Shown here: in pieces, positions 8,271 through 17,925 of the stretch
Layout: each line of letters opens with the position of its first letter
How positions within the stretch are numbered: position 1 is the first letter of the stretch
Assembly: GCF_014466955.1 (NCBI RefSeq)
Contig: NZ_AP023396.1
Span: 1,612,001 to 1,676,000 of the forward strand
Source: Nocardia wallacei
Lineage (GTDB): Bacteria > Actinomycetota > Actinomycetes > Mycobacteriales > Mycobacteriaceae
Reading direction: 5' to 3'
Length of the DNA: 64,000 nucleotides
Position numbers and translations under genes: made by a program
Notes under the pieces: model-generated
Told to the model about the DNA's origin: nothing
What the model saw: the letters and a program-made list of their open reading frames with translations, nothing else
Databases searched by the model: none

Positions 8271-9557
8271 CTAAGCGCCGTCCCCGGTGTTGTCAACGCG
8301 ACGGCCGCGCAGCAGTCCGGCGAAGACCACGCAGCCGGTGATGACGCCGAGCGCCGCCCAGCCCGGGAGTACCGAAGCGCGCCCGTTGAATTCGCATACC
8401 AGCCCGCCGCCGGGCGAGGGTGACTCGGCACAGGAACCGTAGCTCAGCCGGGTGCGCAGGACGAGGATCGCCGACGGCGTCACGATCATCACCAGACCGA
8501 TCACCCGCGTCGAACCACGTTGCGGCAGTGCGGCGCCCAGGGCATAACCGGCGACGACGGCCAGCACGAAGTTGCCCAGATTGTCGACGACGTCGCTGCG
8601 GCTGTGCACATAGGCCAGCAGCGTCGCGCAGAGGGCCACGGCCGCGGTCGCGGTGAAGCCCGCCTGCGGTCTGGGCCACCGCAATCCCGCAGCGAGTCCC
8701 GCGCCGGTGAGCACGATGAACCACGGCAGCGACCACATCGGCAGGGTGGCCGAGATCATCGCGTTGCCCGCCGCCGTGACGGACACGGCCATCAGCACGA
8801 ACACGCCCTCCCGACCGGGCAGCGCGAGCGCGGTGACACCGAACACCAGCGTGGCGATCGTGAGGGCCGCGACGATCACGATCATGCTGTCGCCGCGGCG
8901 GGACAACCATTCCGCCGTCGCCGTCTCGGTGCCGATCAGCACCAGCGCGGCGACGATCGGCGCCATCGGCAACTCCACCGAGAGCCGCGGCGCCGTGTCG
9001 CGATGCCGGTTGAGGTAGGTGCTGACGAGCACCATCGCGACCGCGGCGCCGACCAGCCACGCGGGCGGGGAATCCGTGGCCGTCCACGCGCCGCCGGATC
9101 GCTGCGTGCTGGGCAGCGCCTCGGCGACGGAGATGCTGGCGACCATGCCGAGCACCCAGCCCGCACTCGGTATCCGGCGGCCGATGACCGCCGCGCCGAT
9201 ACCGCCGAGCAGGATTCCGCCGCTGACCGAGTCGACGAAGTTCAGTGTGGTCAGCGGCGCCGTCGGGCCGGAGGTGTAGCCCACCTGGTGCACGGCCGCG
9301 ACGGTCACGATGCCGCCGAGCGTCGTGCACCACGACGCGAGTTCGCTCTCCGCCGCCGTCAGCACCGTCGCGACGACCACGGCCACGACCGCACCCGCCG
9401 CGACGGCGCGCGGCTGGCTGAAGGCGAGCAGGTTCAGCTGCAGCGGCGAGGATTCGCTGGTCCACCGGAAGTCGATCGGCAGGGCCAGCGACAACCCGGC
9501 AACGAGCGTCGTCAGGAAGGCGGTGACCGTGTCCACACCGGTGTGGATGCGTCGCAC
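8271..9557 (-). CDS. Polytopic membrane protein of unknown function
   Basis: 428 aa with about twelve hydrophobic helices (for example VAAGAVVAVVVATVLTAA, GGIVTVAAVHQVGY, IVIVAALTIATLVFGVTALA). Short polar loops separate them, and a small extracytoplasmic Cys pair occurs near the C-terminus (YGSCAESPSPGGGLVCEF). I do not recognise a transporter family signature. It starts at GTG without a convincing ribosome site, so a start eight codons later is possible. It lies upstream of the sugar importer on the same strand, with 52 bp between its stop and the binding-protein start. Co-transcription is possible but not shown. Confidence 0.72.
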   Translation of the reverse strand: MRRIHTGVDTVTAFLTTLVAGLSLALPIDFRWTSESSPLQLNLLAFSQPRAVAAGAVVAVVVATVLTAAESELASWCTTLGGIVTVAAVHQVGYTSGPTAPLTTLNFVDSVSGGILLGGIGAAVIGRRIPSAGWVLGMVASISVAEALPSTQRSGGAWTATDSPPAWLVGAAVAMVLVSTYLNRHRDTAPRLSVELPMAPIVAALVLIGTETATAEWLSRRGDSMIVIVAALTIATLVFGVTALALPGREGVFVLMAVSVTAAGNAMISATLPMWSLPWFIVLTGAGLAAGLRWPRPQAGFTATAAVALCATLLAYVHSRSDVVDNLGNFVLAVVAGYALGAALPQRGSTRVIGLVMIVTPSAILVLRTRLSYGSCAESPSPGGGLVCEFNGRASVLPGWAALGVITGCVVFAGLLRGRRVDNTGDGA

Positions 9558-9615
9558 CTGCCGAAAGTACCCGGCCGTGGGCCCGCGTTCCGGACGAAAC
9601 GCCGACGGCCCGCGG

Positions 9616-10617
9616 TCAGCTCACCGCAGCGCGGATCGTCTCCCGCAGCGAGCCGAGCGTGGCGACCACGGCGGTGGGTTCGTAGCCGCAGTGCGCCATG
9701 CAGTTCGCACAGCGCGGGTCGTTCCCGCGGCCGAAGTTCGACCAGTCGGTGTCCTCGATCAGCTCCCGGTAGCTCGCGGCGTAGCTGTCCTCCAGCAGGT
9801 AGCAGGGTCGCTGCCAGCCCTTGAGCGAGTAGGACGGGATCGCCCACGCCGTGCACTGGAAATCGACCTTGCCCTCCAGGAAGTCCAGGTACAGCGGGGA
9901 GTGGTTGAGCCGCCACTTCTTGCGGCGACCGCCGCCGAAGGCCTTCGCGAACAGCTGGTGGGTCTGCGAGACGCCGAGCCAGTGTTCCTGGTCGGGCGCC
10001 TTCTCGTAGGCGTAGCCGGGCGCGATCTGCATGTGGTCGACGCCGAGCTCGTCGTTGAGGTAGTCCAGTACGTCGATGACGTCCTGCGGCGAATCCAGGT
10101 CGTAGAAGGTGGTATTGGTCATCACCCGGAATCCGGCCGCCTGGGCCTGCCGGATCGCGTCCACGGCCTGATCGAATACGCCGTCCTTGCACACCGACGC
10201 GTCGTGACGCTCCCGCAGCCCGTCGACGTGCACCATCCACGCGAAATTGCGGTGCGGGGCGAACTTGTGCAGATGCCTGGGCAGCAGCACGGCGTTGGTG
10301 CACAGGAAAACGATCTTGTTCCGGTCCAGCAGTCGCCGCACGATCTCATCGATCTGCGGGTGCATCAGCGGTTCGCCGCCGGCGATGGACACCATCGGCG
10401 CGCCGCACTCCTCGATCGCGCCGACGGCCTGTTCCACCGGCATTCGTTGTTTGAGCAGGTCGTGTGGATGTTGGATCTTGCCGCAACCGGCGCACTTGAG
10501 ATTGCACGCGAACAGCGGCTCCAATTCGACCAGGATGGGGAACTTCTCGCGGCGCAGCACCTTCTGCTTCGCGAGATAGGCTCCCAGGCGCAGAGATTGA
10601 CGCCAGGGCATTGCCAT
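9616..10617 (-). CDS. hpnH: Adenosyl-hopene transferase HpnH (radical SAM)
   Basis: 333 aa. The radical SAM cluster site is CNLKCAGCGK (CxxxCxxC) near residues 38-45, followed by SIAGGEPLMHPQID, the SAM-binding GGEP block. Further Cys residues near the C-terminus (CANCMAHCGYEP) fit the HpnH family. The enzyme adds a 5'-deoxyadenosyl radical to hopene, giving adenosylhopane, the first step of side-chain extension. The ATG directly abuts the hpnG stop (TGAATG). It is the last gene of the hopanoid operon. Length and motifs are complete. Confidence 0.95.
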   Translation of the reverse strand: MAMPWRQSLRLGAYLAKQKVLRREKFPILVELEPLFACNLKCAGCGKIQHPHDLLKQRMPVEQAVGAIEECGAPMVSIAGGEPLMHPQIDEIVRRLLDRNKIVFLCTNAVLLPRHLHKFAPHRNFAWMVHVDGLRERHDASVCKDGVFDQAVDAIRQAQAAGFRVMTNTTFYDLDSPQDVIDVLDYLNDELGVDHMQIAPGYAYEKAPDQEHWLGVSQTHQLFAKAFGGGRRKKWRLNHSPLYLDFLEGKVDFQCTAWAIPSYSLKGWQRPCYLLEDSYAASYRELIEDTDWSNFGRGNDPRCANCMAHCGYEPTAVVATLGSLRETIRAAVS

Positions 10618-11616
10618 TCAACTCACCTCCCGTGGGTGGAAACGAAGTTCATCGGCGACCGTGGTCTCGCGTACCCGGACCGGGCCCAGGCCGGACAGGG
10701 CGTCGAGCAGATCGGCGGTCAGCGACGGTGGCGTGGACGCGGTGGCGACCACCGCGATCCGGCGGGCGCCGCGCAGCAGCGCCAGGTCGAGCCCCGCCAC
10801 GCTGTCCACCGGATGCACCGGAATGCCTTGATTGGCAGCCAATTCCGGCAATCCGGCGGTGTGGCATTCCCGGTCCGGGACCGCGGGGGCGCTCCAGACG
10901 TATCTGCCGGTGATGCGGACCGACCGGGAATCGAAGCCCGGCGCGGCAACGGCCGTGTCGGGGGAACGGAGCAGCAGCACGAGATCCACGCCGGGCCGAC
11001 GCCGCCGTGTGGTCCGTGGCGCGGGCGGCGCATCGGTGGTCAGCGGACCGCACAGCAGCACCTCCCGTTCCCCGATCGCGGCCGACCACTGGTCGAGAAC
11101 CGGTGCGGCACAACGCAGGGCGTGCAGGGCGCGGATCCCGCGCAGCACCGTGCCCGGATGCACCAGCGGCGCGTCCAGGGTGTCGACGATGGCGCGGATG
11201 ACGACCGTGCGTCCGTCGGGCACCGCGTCGGCGAGGAACGCCGACTCGGTGTCCACGGCGAGCGCACCGGTGGCGGCCAGCCGGACCCGGGCCGGACCGT
11301 CGACGACGCGCTGGGCCGAATAGATGGGCCCCAGGTGAACTCGCAGCCCGAGGTGCCGCAGGGCCGAGTACAGCAGCGGCGCGGCCTTGCTGGGCAGCAC
11401 CACCCCGGCGCGACGGATCTCCTGTGCGACGACGAGATCCCCGGGCTGCACGCGCGGATCCAATCCGCCCGCCACGCCGGCGACGGCGATCGGACCGGCC
11501 GCCGCATCCAGCCGGTGGGTCGGCCCGCGCCCGGTGCGCACCACCGGGGTGGCGATGGCGCCGCGCAGTGCCGCCCACTCGCTTCGCAGTGGGGCACAGA
11601 CGGTTCCGGGTCGCAT
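10618..11616 (-). CDS. hpnG: HpnG-type nucleoside phosphorylase with IspH-like C-terminal domain
   Basis: 332 aa. Residues 1 to ~200 look like the purine/5'-methylthioadenosine phosphorylase fold used by HpnG, which removes adenine from adenosylhopane. Residues ~215-330 instead resemble the last domain of IspH/LytB: VDLVLLLRS, then a PELAANQGIPVHPVDS block, then GARRIAVVATASTPPSLTADLL (compare VGVTAGASAP in IspH) and ELRFHPREV. The iron-sulfur cysteines of IspH are not present, so this part cannot be a complete reductase. Some actinobacterial hopanoid-cluster proteins carry an IspH-like annotation, perhaps because of this domain. Its role is unknown. The gene sits between shc and hpnH with no gap. 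Confidence 0.82.
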   Translation of the reverse strand: MRPGTVCAPLRSEWAALRGAIATPVVRTGRGPTHRLDAAAGPIAVAGVAGGLDPRVQPGDLVVAQEIRRAGVVLPSKAAPLLYSALRHLGLRVHLGPIYSAQRVVDGPARVRLAATGALAVDTESAFLADAVPDGRTVVIRAIVDTLDAPLVHPGTVLRGIRALHALRCAAPVLDQWSAAIGEREVLLCGPLTTDAPPAPRTTRRRRPGVDLVLLLRSPDTAVAAPGFDSRSVRITGRYVWSAPAVPDRECHTAGLPELAANQGIPVHPVDSVAGLDLALLRGARRIAVVATASTPPSLTADLLDALSGLGPVRVRETTVADELRFHPREVS

Positions 11617-11619
11617 CGT

Positions 11620-13551
11620 TCAGCCGCCCGTCTGCCCGGTGCCGATCGCGGCCGGGCCGCGCAGGTACCGGCCCAGCGCCCAGATCGGGAACACCACCCG
11701 GTACAGGTGATAGTTGATGTAGAAGTCGCCGGGGAAGCCGGTGCCGGTGAACAGGTCCTCGTCCCAGCCGCCGTCGGGCCGCTGGGTGTCCACCAGCCAG
11801 CGAATGCCGCGGTCCACCACCGGCGAGTCGACGCCCGCGGCCAGCAGCGCCAGCAACGCCCAGGCGGTCTGCGAGGCCGTGGACTCGCCGTGCCCGATCC
11901 AGACCGCATCCCGATAGGAACGCAGGTCCTCGCCCCAGCCGCCGTCGCGGTTCTGGTGGATCCGCAACCACCGCACGGCCGCCCGGATCGGCCGCGAGTG
12001 CGGGTCCACACCGGCGGCGACCAGCGCCGGGACCACCGCGCCGGTGCCGTAGATGTGGTTGGCGCCCCAGCGGCCGAACCAGGAACCGTCGCGTTCCTGA
12101 TGGTCCAGCAGCCAGCGCACGCCGCGCCGGCACTCCTCGTCGCGGGCGCGGCCCAGCGCCGCGAGCATCTCCACCACGTGCGCGGTGACATCGGCCGACG
12201 GCGGATCGGTGACCGCGCCGAAATCGCAGAACGGCAGATCCGCCGGCAGCGAGGAGGTGTTGTCGGCGTCGAACGCGGCCCAGCCGCCGTCGGCGGACTG
12301 CATGCCGACCGTCCACTCCGCCGCGCGCTCGACCGCCGCTCGCAACCGCGCCTGGTCGGGATGCGAAACCTGGTGCAGGGCAAGGACTATGAGGGAGGTG
12401 TCGTCGGTGTCCGGATAGCGGTCGTTGGCGAATTCGAACGCCCAGCCGCCCGGGGTCAGGTCGGGACGGCGCACCTGCCAGTCGCCGCCGACGGTGACCT
12501 GCTCGGCCAGCAGCCAGTCGGTGGCGCGCAGCACGGCGGGATCGTCGGCGGGTTCGCCGGCGTCCAGCAGCGCGACCAGCGCCAGCGCGGTGTCCCACAC
12601 CGGCGACTGGCAGGCCTCCAGCCTGCGCAGTTCGCCCTCGGGCGTCTGTTCCCGGACGACGAACCCTTCCAGTCCGTCCAGTCCGGCGCGGACCGCCGGA
12701 TGATCCAGCGAGTAGCCGAGCAGATGCAGCGCCAGCAGTGAGTACACCCACGGCGGCTGAATGCCGCCCCACCCGCCGTCGGCCTCCTGGCGGGCCAGAA
12801 TCCATTCGGCGGCCTGCCGCATCGCCAGGTCGCGCACCCAGCCGAGCGGGCGGCGCGCGTAGCTGTGCAGCACGGTGTCCAGTCGCTGGAACACACCGGC
12901 GATGCTGGCGATCGAATCGCGTTGCGCCGGAGCCGATCCGGTGCGCAGTTCGGGGATGTCGAAGGGCAGCGGACGGACCGGGCGCAGCGTCGCCACCACG
13001 GTCAGCGGCACCACGGTCTGGCGCGCCCAGCAACCCCAGTCGTAGATGTTGAGCGGGAACCAGGACGGCAGGAAGATGAGCTCCGGCGGCAGATTGGGCA
13101 GCTCGTCCCACGACCACAAACCGAACAGCGCCAGCCAGATCCGGGTGAACACCCGGCTCGCCTCGACGCCGCCCCCGGCGCGCACGAACTTCGCCGCCGC
13201 GCGCATGTGCGGGGCGTCCGGCGAGTCACCGGCCAGCCGCAGCGCCACCCACGCCTCGACCGTGGTGGACAGATCGCCGGGGCCGCCGTGGAAGGTCGCC
13301 CAGGTGCCGTCCTCGCGCTGCTGGGATCGGATCCAGCGGGCGGCCGGTTCGGTCACCTCCGGGGTGCTGATGCCCAGGAAGGCGCGCAGCAGCAGGTCCT
13401 CCGCGTCCATCGTCACATTGGTGGCGAGTTCGCCCTTCCACCAACCGGTTTCGTCCTGCAGCGAGCGCAGGTGGGCGACCGCCGCCCGCAGCGCGTCGCG
13501 GACGGACGCGAGTTCCTCGGCCCGCGCGTCGGTCGTGTCGATCACTGTCAT
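11620..13551 (-). CDS. shc: Squalene-hopene cyclase
   Basis: 643 aa from the ATG at 13551, two bases after the stop of the polyprenyl synthase gene. The catalytic DxDD motif is visible as DTDDT near residue 378, in PDTDDTSLIVLAL. The family blocks GGWAAFDADNTS and PFCDFGAVTDPPSADVTAHV follow, and several QW-type repeats (for example DGSWFGRWG, DGGWGEDLRSY, DGGWDEDL) mark the double alpha-barrel fold. The monotopic membrane enzyme cyclises squalene to hopene. Length is normal for bacterial SHC. The open frame extends another 165 codons upstream, but that is the antisense-free shadow of the preceding gene. Confidence 0.97.
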   Translation of the reverse strand: MTVIDTTDARAEELASVRDALRAAVAHLRSLQDETGWWKGELATNVTMDAEDLLLRAFLGISTPEVTEPAARWIRSQQREDGTWATFHGGPGDLSTTVEAWVALRLAGDSPDAPHMRAAAKFVRAGGGVEASRVFTRIWLALFGLWSWDELPNLPPELIFLPSWFPLNIYDWGCWARQTVVPLTVVATLRPVRPLPFDIPELRTGSAPAQRDSIASIAGVFQRLDTVLHSYARRPLGWVRDLAMRQAAEWILARQEADGGWGGIQPPWVYSLLALHLLGYSLDHPAVRAGLDGLEGFVVREQTPEGELRRLEACQSPVWDTALALVALLDAGEPADDPAVLRATDWLLAEQVTVGGDWQVRRPDLTPGGWAFEFANDRYPDTDDTSLIVLALHQVSHPDQARLRAAVERAAEWTVGMQSADGGWAAFDADNTSSLPADLPFCDFGAVTDPPSADVTAHVVEMLAALGRARDEECRRGVRWLLDHQERDGSWFGRWGANHIYGTGAVVPALVAAGVDPHSRPIRAAVRWLRIHQNRDGGWGEDLRSYRDAVWIGHGESTASQTAWALLALLAAGVDSPVVDRGIRWLVDTQRPDGGWDEDLFTGTGFPGDFYINYHLYRVVFPIWALGRYLRGPAAIGTGQTGG

Positions 13552-13553
13552 AC

Positions 13554-14570
13554 TCACGCACTCCGTTCGACGATGAACTTCGCCAGATCGGTCAACTCCC
13601 GGTGGCACTGCGCCGGCATGGGCACCGCGGCCAGCGCCTGTTCGGCCAGTGCGACCCGCCGCCGGGCCTCGTTGCGGGCCCAGCGGCGCCCGCCGCCACG
13701 GTCGACCAGCTCCGCGGCGTATCGCAAACCGTCCTCGTCCGGCGTCTCCGGGCACGAGAGCCACTGCGCCAGTTCGTGTCCCGTGGTGCCGCCGGCCTCC
13801 AGCGTCCAGACCACCGGCAGTGACTTCTTGCGCGACCGCAGGTCCGACCACACCGGCTTGCCGGTCACCTCGGGCTCGCCCCAGATGCCCAGCAGGTCGT
13901 CCACCAGCTGGAAGGCCAGGCCGACGTGATGGCCGTAGCGTTCCATCGCGGTGACCGTGCGCGCCGGTGCGCCGGTGAGCACCGCGCCGACGGCCGCGCT
14001 GGCCGACAGCAGCGCCGCGGTCTTGCCCGAGGCCATTCGCACGCATTCGGCCAGGCTCACCTCGCTGCGCCGCTCGAACGCGACGTCGGCGATCTGCCCG
14101 CGAATCAGCTCCCGGGTCGCCGCGCCGACGATCCGGCTGGCCGGAACCGCGTGCGGCACAGCAGGATCCAGTAGCACCTCGTGCGCCAGCGACAGCATCG
14201 CGTCACCGGCGAGCACCGCGACCGGGTCGCCCCAGAGCGCCCACACCGTAGGCCGGTGCCGGCGGGTGGTGTCGCGGTCCATGAGGTCGTCGTGGACCAG
14301 CGAGAAGTTGTGCACCAGCTCCACCGCGACCGCACCGGGTATCGCGTCGGCCGCGTCGCCGCCGGTAGCCTGCGCCGTGAGCAGTGCCAGCCGGGATCGG
14401 ATGGACTTGCCGCCGTTGCCCGCCACGGCGTGCCCGTGCTGATCGCACCAGCCGAAGTGGTAGGCCACCACCGTGCGGAGGGAATCGTCGAGGCGGCTCA
14501 CCGCCTCGCGTAACGCGGCCCGCACCGCGTCGCTTCCGGTGCCGACGGCAGACAGGATCGTTGTAGTCAC
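13554..14570 (-). CDS. Polyprenyl diphosphate synthase of the hopanoid cluster
   Basis: 338 aa. The first aspartate-rich motif is DDLMD at residues 94-98; the second is modified to DDLLG in QLVDDLLGIWGE. It probably condenses IPP with allylic diphosphates to supply farnesyl diphosphate for HpnC/D, as the equivalent gene does in Streptomyces-type hop clusters. Product length cannot be read with certainty. The start is GTG behind a strong GGAGGTGG. A 17-codon ORF overlaps the hpnE stop and the start of this gene and may couple translation. Confidence 0.9.
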   Translation of the reverse strand: MTTTILSAVGTGSDAVRAALREAVSRLDDSLRTVVAYHFGWCDQHGHAVAGNGGKSIRSRLALLTAQATGGDAADAIPGAVAVELVHNFSLVHDDLMDRDTTRRHRPTVWALWGDPVAVLAGDAMLSLAHEVLLDPAVPHAVPASRIVGAATRELIRGQIADVAFERRSEVSLAECVRMASGKTAALLSASAAVGAVLTGAPARTVTAMERYGHHVGLAFQLVDDLLGIWGEPEVTGKPVWSDLRSRKKSLPVVWTLEAGGTTGHELAQWLSCPETPDEDGLRYAAELVDRGGGRRWARNEARRRVALAEQALAAVPMPAQCHRELTDLAKFIVERSA

Positions 14571-14616
14571 CGAACCACCTCCGTTACCCGTGCCTGATGC
14601 TGTTCGAAGTCGGGTG

Positions 14617-16065
14617 TCATCGGACGGCCTCCTCGGCGGGCGTCCGGGCGTAGTCCGAAACGAGTTCGGCGACAGCGGATTCCCCGCTGCGCACGGCGCC
14701 CTCCATGGTCGCGGGCCAGCCGGTGGCGGTCCAGGCGCCGGCCAGGTACAGACCGGGCAGCGCGGTGCGGGCCGCCGGGCGCAGGCGCGCGCTACCGGGG
14801 GACGGGCGGAAAGTGGCGTGCCGCTCGCGGGTGACGAAGAAGTCGCGAACCCCGGCCGCGCGGGTGGCGGGCAGCAGCCGGTGCAGCTGCGGGAGGAAGC
14901 GGCGGCGCAACTCGGCGGTGGGCAGGTCGACCAGGTCGTCGGCGGCCGACACCGAGACCGCGAGATACTGGCCGCCCGCCGCGGTGTCGCCGAGGCCGGA
15001 GGCGTCGGTCCGGTCGAAGACCCACTGCGCGTCCGTGCCGAGCCCCGCCAGGAACGGCTCGGCCATCACCTGCCGGTCATAGACGACGTGCACGTTGATG
15101 ATCGGCGAATTATCCAGGGCCACAGACCAATTCGATGGCAGGCGCACCGATTCCGGCGGCAGCAGGGTAGCCGCCGCGTCCGGTGGTGCGGCGAGCACGA
15201 TCGCGTCGGCCGCGGCGCAGTCGCCGTCGACCGATACCGACCACCCGCTCCCGTTCCGCTGGATCCCCGCCGCTTTCGCGCGCGTCACCACCGTGACACC
15301 GGCGGCCGCGAGTGCCCGCTGGGCGGCATCACCGTGCAAGCGCCCCAACGGTATTCGCGACCAACCGATGTCGGCGGCGTCCGACCGGGTCAGCAGGCCG
15401 ATCTGAAAGACGGTGGCGGCCAGGGCCAGCGATACGTCGTCGGCGCGCGCGTTGAGCGTCGCGATGCCGACCAGTTCCCACAGACTTTCGATGGCGGCCC
15501 GATCCTGTCCGTGCGCGCGCAGCCAGTCCCCGAAGCTCTCGGCGTCGTTGCGCGGATCGTCGGCATCGACGGCACGCAGCGCCAGCGCGGCCCGCACGAA
15601 CCGGGCACGCGCGGCCGTCGATATCCACGGATAGCGCAGCAGCGCCCAGCTCAGGTGCAGCGGGGCGGGCACCGGCAGACGGCGTAGGCGGCCACCGATG
15701 ACAGCGGGTTCGGCGCCGTCGGCGTACTGCCCGGCGGCGGTCCCGAGTGTGGTGTGCTGCCGAGTGGCGGGCCGCCCGGCGGAGACGAGCCGCTGGCCGC
15801 GCACCGGGATGTCCAGGCGCTCTTGCAGATTCACCTCACCTGCCACGCCCAGCCGGGTCAGCAACGCGCGGTATCGGTCGCAGCAGCGCAGGAACACGTG
15901 CTGGCCGTTGTCCACCGCGAGCCCGGCGCGGTCGAACGAATAGGTCAAGCCGCCCAGCCGATTTCGCGATTCGAACAACGTCACCCGATGTCCGGCGTCG
16001 GCACAGCCGAGCGCCGCGGTGATGCCCGCGAGGCCGCCGCCGACCACCGCCACGCGCGCGGTCAT
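14617..16065 (-). CDS. hpnE: Hydroxysqualene dehydroxylase HpnE (FAD-dependent)
   Basis: 482 aa. The FAD-binding motif [14 protein letters not shown] opens the protein, followed by the amine-oxidase/desaturase pattern ([15 protein letters not shown]) and the C-terminal FAD block [23 protein letters not shown]. HpnE reduces and dehydrates hydroxysqualene to squalene. Its start overlaps the hpnD stop (ATGA), so the two are translationally coupled. It is complete and normal in length. Confidence 0.94.
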   Translation of the reverse strand: MTARVAVVGGGLAGITAALGCADAGHRVTLFESRNRLGGLTYSFDRAGLAVDNGQHVFLRCCDRYRALLTRLGVAGEVNLQERLDIPVRGQRLVSAGRPATRQHTTLGTAAGQYADGAEPAVIGGRLRRLPVPAPLHLSWALLRYPWISTAARARFVRAALALRAVDADDPRNDAESFGDWLRAHGQDRAAIESLWELVGIATLNARADDVSLALAATVFQIGLLTRSDAADIGWSRIPLGRLHGDAAQRALAAAGVTVVTRAKAAGIQRNGSGWSVSVDGDCAAADAIVLAAPPDAAATLLPPESVRLPSNWSVALDNSPIINVHVVYDRQVMAEPFLAGLGTDAQWVFDRTDASGLGDTAAGGQYLAVSVSAADDLVDLPTAELRRRFLPQLHRLLPATRAAGVRDFFVTRERHATFRPSPGSARLRPAARTALPGLYLAGAWTATGWPATMEGAVRSGESAVAELVSDYARTPAEEAVR

Positions 16066-16979
16066 CGCGGGCCCCGCGCCGTGCGGGACCGCTCGCCGTC
16101 GCCGGTCAGCGCCGCCGAGGACCGCAGCAGCGCACCGGAGGCGACCCGGGCCTTCTCCCACGCCGACAGCGACAGCCGCCGGTCGTAGACCGCCGCCGGG
16201 TTGGCGCGGATGCGGGCGTTGAGCTGCCGGTAGATGCCCGCCATGGCGGCGCAGCAGGCCGCGCTGCGGCCGTCCAGCTCCGGCAGTAGCCGCAGGCCCA
16301 GGCAGTACCAGTTCTCGGCGCGTTCGGCGGCGTCGCGGATCAGCGCCGCGAGCCGTCCGTCCGGATCGTCGAGCGCTCCCGTGGCGTCGAGTTCCAGCCG
16401 GACGCCGTACCGGTCCAGTTCGTCGGCCGGTAGGTAGACGCGGCCGTTGCCGAGGTCCTCGCGGATGTCGCGGAGGATATTGGTCTGCTGCAACGCGATG
16501 CCCAGCTGATCGGCGAACAGCGGCGCCCGCGGATCGGCGCCGGTGCCGAACACCGACAGGCACAACCTGCCCACCGCACCGGCGACGCATCGGCAGTACG
16601 TGGTCAGCTCGGCGAAATCGGCGTAACCGACGCCGTCCACGTCCATCTGCACGCCGTCGATCAATTCGCCGAACGCCGAGAGCGGGACGGGGTAGCGCCG
16701 CGCGGTGTCGGCCACCGCGAGCAGCACCGGATCGTCCTGTCCGGCCGGGTCGTCGAGCTGCTTGCGCAATCCGGCCAGCGCCTCGGTCTTGGCGGCCGGT
16801 GCCAGGTCGCCGTCGCCGATGTCGTCTATCCGGCGCGCCAGCGCGTAGAGCGCGCACAGGGCAGACCGCTTGTCCGGGGGCAGCAGCCGGATGCCGTAGT
16901 AGAAGTTCTTCGCCTCGGTGCGGGTGATCCTCTCGCACTCGGCGTAGGCCTCGGTGCGAGTGGGCAGGGTGGCCGTCAT
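16062..16979 (-). CDS. hpnD: Presqualene diphosphate synthase HpnD
   Basis: 305 aa of the squalene/phytoene synthase family. Visible motifs are [32 protein letters not shown] (first Asp-rich site) and [22 protein letters not shown] (second site). The [11 protein letters not shown] opening is the HpnD type, condensing two farnesyl diphosphates to presqualene diphosphate. It overlaps by four bases with both hpnC upstream and hpnE downstream. The assignment to D rather than C rests on N-terminal sequence type and is quite secure. Confidence 0.93.
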   Translation of the reverse strand: MTATLPTRTEAYAECERITRTEAKNFYYGIRLLPPDKRSALCALYALARRIDDIGDGDLAPAAKTEALAGLRKQLDDPAGQDDPVLLAVADTARRYPVPLSAFGELIDGVQMDVDGVGYADFAELTTYCRCVAGAVGRLCLSVFGTGADPRAPLFADQLGIALQQTNILRDIREDLGNGRVYLPADELDRYGVRLELDATGALDDPDGRLAALIRDAAERAENWYCLGLRLLPELDGRSAACCAAMAGIYRQLNARIRANPAAVYDRRLSLSAWEKARVASGALLRSSAALTGDGERSRTARGPR

Positions 16980-17821
16980 CGGGTGACCACCGCCGCCCGG
17001 CCGAGCAGCGCCACCATCGTGCGAACCGTGTCCACGTGCCGGGGCGTGGGTTTTCGCAGCCACACGTCGCCGTCGGCGGCCCGCAACGCCTTCGCGGTGG
17101 CGTAGCCACCGGCCACGTATCCGGCCACCGCCATCCGCGCCCAGCCGGTGAGCCTGCCGACCAGCGCGGCGCCCTCGTCCAGCAGATCCATCGCCCGGTC
17201 CACCTGGCGTAGCACCACCGCCCGGCAGCCGGTCGCGCCCGTGGCGAGTTGTGCCTCGGCCACGCCGAAGTCGGCCAGATCCGCCTGCGGCAGGTAGATC
17301 CGCCCGGCCCGGTAGTCCTCGGCGACGTCCTGGCAGTGTTCGAGCACCTGCAATGCCGTGCACACCCGGTCGGACAAGGCGATCGTCACGGGCGTGCCCT
17401 GCCCGAACACTCCGAGCACCAGCCGCCCGACCGGATCGGCCGACAAGCGGCAGTAGCCGAGCAGGTCCTCGAAGGTCGGATACCGGGTGACCCGCTGGTC
17501 GACCAGGTTGGCCTCGATCAGCTGCTGGAACGGCTCCTCCGCCAGCCCGCACGCGGCCACCGTGGGTGCCAGCGCCGCGAACACCGGGTTGGCCGGTTCA
17601 CCGCCGGACCACACCAGCGAAAGATCGGCACGCAGCGCCAGCAATTGTTCGGTGCGGTCCCCGGCCGCCCGGTCGCCGATGTCGTCGATCATCCGGGCCG
17701 TCGCGTATACCGCGTGCAGGTGATCGCGTTGTTCGCGGGGGAGCCAGCGCAGCGCTACGGGGAAGTTCTCCTCCTGTTCGCGGGCCCGGATTCGTCGGGG
17801 CCCGGCCGTGGCTGCGTCCAT
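16976..17821 (-). CDS. hpnC: Hydroxysqualene synthase HpnC
   Basis: 281 aa from the ATG at 17821; a GTG-type extension upstream is not supported. It is a squalene/phytoene synthase family protein with the HpnC-type opening [11 protein letters not shown] and the motifs [13 protein letters not shown] and [19 protein letters not shown]. It converts presqualene diphosphate to hydroxysqualene. This is the first gene of the hopanoid operon; its promoter must lie in the ~100 bp between it and the divergent PucR-type regulator. That regulator is therefore a candidate controller, though nothing in the sequence proves it. Confidence 0.92.
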   Translation of the reverse strand: MDAATAGPRRIRAREQEENFPVALRWLPREQRDHLHAVYATARMIDDIGDRAAGDRTEQLLALRADLSLVWSGGEPANPVFAALAPTVAACGLAEEPFQQLIEANLVDQRVTRYPTFEDLLGYCRLSADPVGRLVLGVFGQGTPVTIALSDRVCTALQVLEHCQDVAEDYRAGRIYLPQADLADFGVAEAQLATGATGCRAVVLRQVDRAMDLLDEGAALVGRLTGWARMAVAGYVAGGYATAKALRAADGDVWLRKPTPRHVDTVRTMVALLGRAAVVTR

Positions 17822-17925
17822 TACTCGATGGTGAGCGCTACTCTGCGCGCAAATCTGCAACCAACGAGGTGATTTCGGACGGTCGTATTTGTCACGGGGG
17901 GATAATCGAGGCCGGAGGGATTCGG

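Noticed and set aside
9310..12741. Open reading frame of 1143 codons on the plus strand
   Set aside because: It is antisense to hpnH, hpnG and shc, whose motifs are complete; its product is Arg/Gln/His-rich and a high-GC shadow.
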